Assembly (NCBI RefSeq): GCF_028389875.1
Contig: NC_084669.1
Span: forward strand, 6,657,501-6,721,500
DNA: 64,000 bases
Direction: 5' to 3'
Origin: Rhea pennata
Taxonomy: Eukaryota; Chordata; Aves; Rheiformes; Rheidae
Numbering within the stretch: the first letter of the stretch is position 1; each line of letters opens with the position of its first letter. Positions 61,101 through 64,000 of the stretch are shown here, in pieces. The position numbers and the translations under genes are program-made. The notes under the pieces were generated by a model. The model was not told the origin of the DNA, searched no databases, and was given only the letters and a program-made list of their open reading frames with translations.

Positions 61101-63322
61101 CAGAACGTATTATAGCCAGTGTTCCCCTGGCACTCTCCCTTCCAAGTCAAGGATGCAAGCTTTATCTCAAGCCTTCCCTATTCTTTTTATTTTTCTTATG
61201 TACTGAATTTTACACTGCTCTGTACAAAATCCATGCACAACACAAAGTCGTCCCCTTTCTCTTAAGCACAATGTGCTCTCGGTGTGAAATGGATAGTAAT
61301 GATGAAAGCCTTGAGTGTCTGTACTACCAATGGAATGTCCATACTAATAATGGAATCCCAGACTCTGGAGACAAAAGAGAAAAGTCTGGAGAGAGGAAGA
61401 CTTTCCCTTGGTCAAGGAAGATTGAGTTAGAGGTCATTTAGGCAAACTTGACACCCACAAATCCATGTGCCCTGATGGGATGCACCCACAAGTGGTGAGG
61501 GAGCTGGTGGATGTTGTTGCTAGGCCATTCTCCATCATCTTTGAAAGGTCATGGAGAACAGGAGAGGTGCCTGAGGACTGAAAGAAAGTCAGTGTCACTC
61601 CAATCTTCAAAAAAAAGGCAAGAAGGAGGACCCAGGAAACTACAGGCCAGTCAGCCTCACCTCCATCACTGGAAAGGTGATGGAACAGCTCAGCCTGGAT
61701 GTCATCTTTAAGCATATGGAGAAAAAAAGGTGGTTAGGGTAGTCAGCATGGATTCACCAAGGGGAAATCCTGCTTAACCAACCTGATAGCCTTCTATGAT
61801 GGAATGACTGGGTAGATGAGAGAAGAGCAGTGGATGTTGTTTACCTTGATTTCACCAAGGCTTTTGACACTCTCTCCCATAACATCCTCATAGGTAAGCT
61901 CAGGAAGTGTGAGTTAGGTGAGTGGACAGTATGGTGGATTGAGAATTGGCTGAAAGGTAGAGCTCAGAGGGTTGTCAACAGGGGCGCAGAGTCTAGTTGT
62001 GGGCCTATAGTTAGGGGTGTCCTGCAGGAGTCAGTACTGGGTCCAGTCTTGCTCAACTTATTCATCAGTGACATAGATGAAGGGACACAGTGCCTCCTCA
62101 GCAAGTTTGGTGATGACACCAAAATGAGAAGAGTGGCTGATACATCAGAAGGCTGTGCTGCCATTCAGAGAGAGCTGGACAGACTGGAGAGGTGGGTGGA
62201 GAGGAACCTCATGAAGTTTAACAAAGGCAACTGCAGGGTCCTGCACCTAGGGAGGAATAACTCTAGGCATCAGTACAGGCTGGGAGCTGACCAGCTGCAA
62301 AGCAGCTCTGCAGAGAAGGACCTGGGAGTTCTGGTGGACCACAAGTTAACCATGAGCCAGCAATGTGCCCTTGTGGCCAAGAAGGCCTGTGGTATCTTGG
62401 GGTGCGTTAGGAAGAGTGTTGCCAGCAGGTCGAGGGAGGTGATCCTACCCCTCTACTCGGCCCTGGTGAGGCCACATCTGGAGTACTGTGTCCAATTTTG
62501 GGCAAATACAAGAGCAACATGGAACTACTGGAGAGAGTCCAGCATAGAGCTACAAAGATGATTAGACTGGAGCATCTCTCTTATGAGGAAAGGCTGCAAG
62601 AGGTGGGCCTGTGTAGCCTGGAGAAGAGAAGACTGAGAGAGATCTTGTCAATATCTACAAATATCTTAAGGGAGGGTGTGAAGAGGATGGGGCCAGACTC
62701 TTTTCAGTGGCGCCAGGCAACAGAACTAGAGGCAGTGGGCACAAACTGAAACACAGGAAGTCTGTCTGAACACAATGTAAAACTTCTTCACTGTGCGAGT
62801 GACGGAGCACTGGAACAGACTGCCCAGAGAGGTTGTGGAGACTCCTTCTCTGGAGATCTTCAAAACCTGTCTGGACACGATCCTGTGCAAGGTGCTCTAG
62901 GTGACCCTGCTTGAGGTTGTGGTTTGGACTAGATGATCTCCAGAGGTCCTTTCCAATTGCAAGCATTCTCTGATTCTGTGATAAAGCAGCTTGTGGGCTT
63001 GGGGCCTTAAAATCTCTTTCAAGCTTCTGAAACAAGTATTAAGATTCCAGGTAGATTTTTATGGGCAGTCTCTTCTTCATCTGCCAGGATACTCGATTGT
63101 GAATTGTTGAACTGGATGTTTCAAATGGATAAATATGATTGTTATTACTGAGATAGTCTTGTTAGATCAAGCATCTTTCAAAGCAAAGTCCTCTTTAACT
63201 CTACAGGCTTGATGTGTGCGTTTACTGTGGCAGTGGTGAGAAGTCCAGAGTTTGAGAATGGGATTGAAGTAATGGACAAGAATGGCAAAGTAGTAGGAGT
63301 ATCACAGAAGGCTGGTGAGAAG
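52417..63322 (+). CDS. SFXN4: SFXN4, sideroflexin-4 (exons 1-11; 3' end outside window)
   Basis: Joined exons 52417-52455, 52965-53030, 54376-54450, 55536-55562, 55680-55734, 56555-56580, 58007-58057, 58139-58204, 58310-58378, 59656-59746 and 63207-63322 give 227 residues in one frame. They align end to end with the first two thirds of mammalian SFXN4: MDPNLQLW with EPNVRFW, SFLQRF, the sideroflexin HPDT motif (73-76), LFRPPAFLP (83-91), LINGNG (125-130), and [12 protein letters not shown] (208-219). Sideroflexins are multi-pass mitochondrial inner-membrane proteins. SFXN1-3 carry serine, while SFXN4 is needed for complex I assembly, and human loss causes a mitochondrial disease with anaemia. 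Divergence from human is high, as usual for SFXN4. About 95 C-terminal residues should lie to the right. The start is less certain, because human has about 26 more N-terminal residues. Confidence 0.92.
52500..52920. repeat. GC-rich minisatellite with 48-bp unit in SFXN4 intron 1
   Basis: The phrase GGCGCGGGTC followed by a C tract and GGGCGCGCC recurs at 52523, 52571, 52619, 52683 and 52718, spaced 48, 48, 64 and 35 bases. It decays into C-rich variants up to about 52920. It fills most of the 509-base first intron. Long open frames on both strands arise from it. Confidence 0.9.
52965..53030 (+). CDS. SFXN4: SFXN4 coding exon 2
   Basis: Encodes residues 14-35, beginning [15 protein letters not shown], equivalent to the sideroflexin block around human QSFIRRFLQWTELLDP. 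The acceptor TTCGCGCAG has a poor pyrimidine tract directly after the C-rich minisatellite. The donor is GTGAGT. Confidence 0.88.
54376..54450 (+). CDS. SFXN4: SFXN4 coding exon 3
   Basis: Encodes residues 36-60, beginning [15 protein letters not shown] and ending IHNNQ. The acceptor is TTAAATGTAG and the donor GTATTT. Human SFXN4 has the related ESIENSRQLL here. Confidence 0.88.
55536..55562 (+). CDS. SFXN4: SFXN4 coding exon 4 (27-nt micro-exon)
   Basis: Nine codons, MKQAFLLSL, phase 0 on both sides, between ATTATTTAG and GTAAGT. It fills exactly the IQEAWKRSL position of the mammalian protein. It is too short for ORF-based detection. Confidence 0.82.
55680..55734 (+). CDS. SFXN4: SFXN4 coding exon 5 (HPDT motif)
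   Basis: Encodes [18 protein letters not shown] plus one base. HPDT is the family signature, so this copy keeps the T where human SFXN4 has S. The acceptor is a long pyrimidine tract ending CTTTCAG and the donor is GTCAGT. Confidence 0.93.
56555..56580 (+). CDS. SFXN4: SFXN4 coding exon 6 (26-nt micro-exon)
   Basis: Completes an Ala codon and encodes FLPISLPL, matching AFLPFMAPT of mammalian SFXN4. It lies between CTTTTCAG and GTGAGT. Skipping it would shift the frame. Confidence 0.83.
58007..58057 (+). CDS. SFXN4: SFXN4 coding exon 7
   Basis: Encodes residues 97-113, [17 protein letters not shown], part of a membrane-proximal segment. The acceptor is TCCTCTTAG and the donor GTAGTT. Confidence 0.82.
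58139..58204 (+). CDS. SFXN4: SFXN4 coding exon 8
   Basis: Encodes residues 114-135, including [13 protein letters not shown], aligned with human FNSINGNRSYTCKPLE. This is the Asn-rich sideroflexin segment. The acceptor is CTTTCTGCAG and the donor GTATGT. Confidence 0.9.
58310..58378 (+). CDS. SFXN4: SFXN4 coding exon 9
   Basis: Encodes residues 136-158, with hydrophobic [15 protein letters not shown], a likely membrane segment. Two overlapping GT sites exist. The GTATGT donor after GGT (58379) keeps frame with exon 10; the one two bases earlier would not. Confidence 0.86.
58379..59655 (+). other. SFXN4 intron 9
   Basis: 1277 bases of unremarkable intron. The overlapping open frames at 58760-59232 on both strands show no family similarity and no splice signals linking them to SFXN4. 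Confidence 0.75.
59656..59746 (+). CDS. SFXN4: SFXN4 coding exon 10
   Basis: Encodes residues 159-188, [15 protein letters not shown] onward to RKLLPAPLL, aligned with human VIPQFVQMKYGLTGP and KRLLPV, plus one base. The donor is GTGAGT. Confidence 0.9.
60363..60600 (-). mobile_element. CR1 LINE 3' fragment
   Basis: In reverse orientation it begins with the CR1 tail complement ATCACAGAGAATCACATAAT and continues GGTTGGAAGGGGCCTTTGGA and GATCCAACACCCCTGCTCAA. It then gives the complement of the last CR1 coding codons (GGGCAGCCTGTTCCACTG). It covers the 3'UTR and the end of ORF2 only, so it is a 5'-truncated copy. Confidence 0.88.
60661..60697. repeat. (ATTTT)n(ATT)n microsatellite
   Basis: Three ATTTT units run into about nine ATT units, shortly after the minus-strand CR1 fragment. 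Confidence 0.9.
61378..62982 (+). mobile_element. CR1 LINE, 5'-truncated, with inactivated reverse transcriptase
   Basis: About 1.6 kb of plus-strand CR1 ORF2 plus 3' end. An open stretch at 61830-62561 reads [71 protein letters not shown] and [20 protein letters not shown], which are reverse transcriptase palm and thumb blocks. The catalytic FADD is FGDD and the usual PQGSVLGP is LQESVLGP. An upstream Trp codon is now TGA near 61578. A frameshift near 62505 moves [18 protein letters not shown] into another frame. It ends ATTCTCTGATTCTGTG. It is clearly dead, but much better preserved than the GRK5-intron copy. Confidence 0.93.
61830..62561 (+). pseudogene. CR1 reverse transcriptase fragment (243-codon open stretch)
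   Basis: The longest readable part of the CR1 ORF2 in SFXN4 intron 10. It has lost the 5' endonuclease domain and the true start. The C-terminal end after EYCVQFWA is out of frame. It is not a host gene. Confidence 0.88.
63207..63322 (+). CDS. SFXN4: SFXN4 coding exon 11 (last exon in window)
   Basis: Encodes residues 189-227: [16 protein letters not shown], then [20 protein letters not shown] and K. It aligns with the human GMNVYMSRSLESIKGIAVMDKEGNVLG region. The donor GTAGGC is in phase 0, so the gene continues to the right. Confidence 0.93.
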
Positions 63323-64000
63323 GTAGGCAAAGATGAGGCCTCTCTTGATTTGCCTGTCAAAGAGCTAAGCTTGAGATAAGCTAAGATAGAGCTAGACATG
63401 CTGAAATGAGGAACTACTAAGTGTTGATCCCAAATCAGGTGCTGAATCTTTGGGTAAGCTTGGACCAGGTCTCTGGAACCAGGTTGGGGCCTGTCTTGTG
63501 TCTCCAAGGGTTGGCAGCCCCTCCAGCCCAATACAGTCAGTGCCTGAGCTGAAACACAGGGATACAAATAGTGATTTATGTTCTCCCTGGTCACATCAGA
63601 ACAGACATGGCTCTTGGAGCTTCTCTCTCTGATGGTGCACCTCAGGAAAAAGACTTGTACAGGGTATATGCATCTTCTACAATAATTTTAAAAGCTGTGC
63701 TTCCTAAAGGTTAGTGTCCTGATCTACAGTGTAGTAATGTATTTCATCCTTGGGATCTAATTGTGGACCAAAAGGTCCCGATACTTGCTCCCTACCTTGT
63801 TTGTCAGCATCCACTGTAGAGCTCAGCACAAAAGGAACTAGAGCAAGGAGACCTCTTTTTTTTGTGCTCTCAGTGACTCTCCCTTTCAATACTAGTGTCC
63901 AGGGGAAGGCGGGAACAGCTAGGTGACCATAAAGATATGTGGGCAGCTGAAGAGAGAATTTCAAATTCGATAAGATATAGGTAAGAGGCCCAGAAGGTAT
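63323..64000 (+). other. SFXN4 intron 11 (partial)
   Basis: Sequence after the exon 11 donor. I looked for the next expected coding block (human AVRETLASR) and did not find it, so the intron continues beyond the edge. Short open frames here are not supported. Confidence 0.7.

Larger units (their letters stand above)
59747..63206 (+). other. SFXN4 intron 10
   Basis: The longest SFXN4 intron in the window (3460 bases), enlarged by two CR1 insertions in opposite orientations. It also has an ATTTT/ATT microsatellite at 60661-60697. No exon was seen between the two elements. Confidence 0.8.

Overview
This is vertebrate nuclear DNA, and almost certainly from a bird. Coding sequence is a small fraction of the window, split into short exons with GT..AG introns. 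Promoters lie in very GC-rich islands, introns are AT-rich, and the dispersed repeats are CR1 LINEs ending in the ATTCTNTG octamer. A composite SINE at about 10568-10707 (tRNA-Ile head plus CR1 tail, the TguSINE1 design) points to a passerine. That inference rests on one repeat.

Three genes are recognised, in the order and orientation known for this syntenic block in vertebrates (GRK5 - PRDX3 - SFXN4). (1) GRK5, minus strand: only coding exon 1 (37201-37252) is present. Everything from 37200 down to base 1 is read as its very long first intron. (2) PRDX3, plus strand: a complete mitochondrial 2-Cys peroxiredoxin with seven coding exons, 45481-50670, 237 residues, and a well-supported poly(A) signal at 51467. 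(3) SFXN4, plus strand: the first eleven coding exons (52417-63322, 227 residues). The C-terminal part lies beyond the right edge.

Layout: 1-37200 is GRK5 intron 1. It holds a tRNA-Ile/CR1 SINE, a CR1 copy at about 23990-25488 directly followed by an older CR1 remnant to about 26690, and simple repeats. 35980-38230 is the GRK5 CpG island. 38230-45290 is a GRK5-PRDX3 spacer in which no gene was seen. 45290-45800 is the PRDX3 CpG island and first exons. 51490-52416 is the short PRDX3-SFXN4 spacer. 51950-53220 is the SFXN4 CpG island, whose first intron carries a C-rich minisatellite with a 48-bp unit. SFXN4 intron 10 carries two CR1 copies.

PRDX3 (matrix peroxide removal) and SFXN4 (inner-membrane protein needed for complex I assembly) are both nuclear-encoded mitochondrial genes lying head-to-tail. 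GRK5 (kinase of activated GPCRs) diverges from PRDX3. No new biological system was found. The items most worth checking are the SINE, the SFXN4 micro-exons and start choice, an extra PRDX1-like cysteine in PRDX3, and competing splice acceptors in PRDX3 exon 3.
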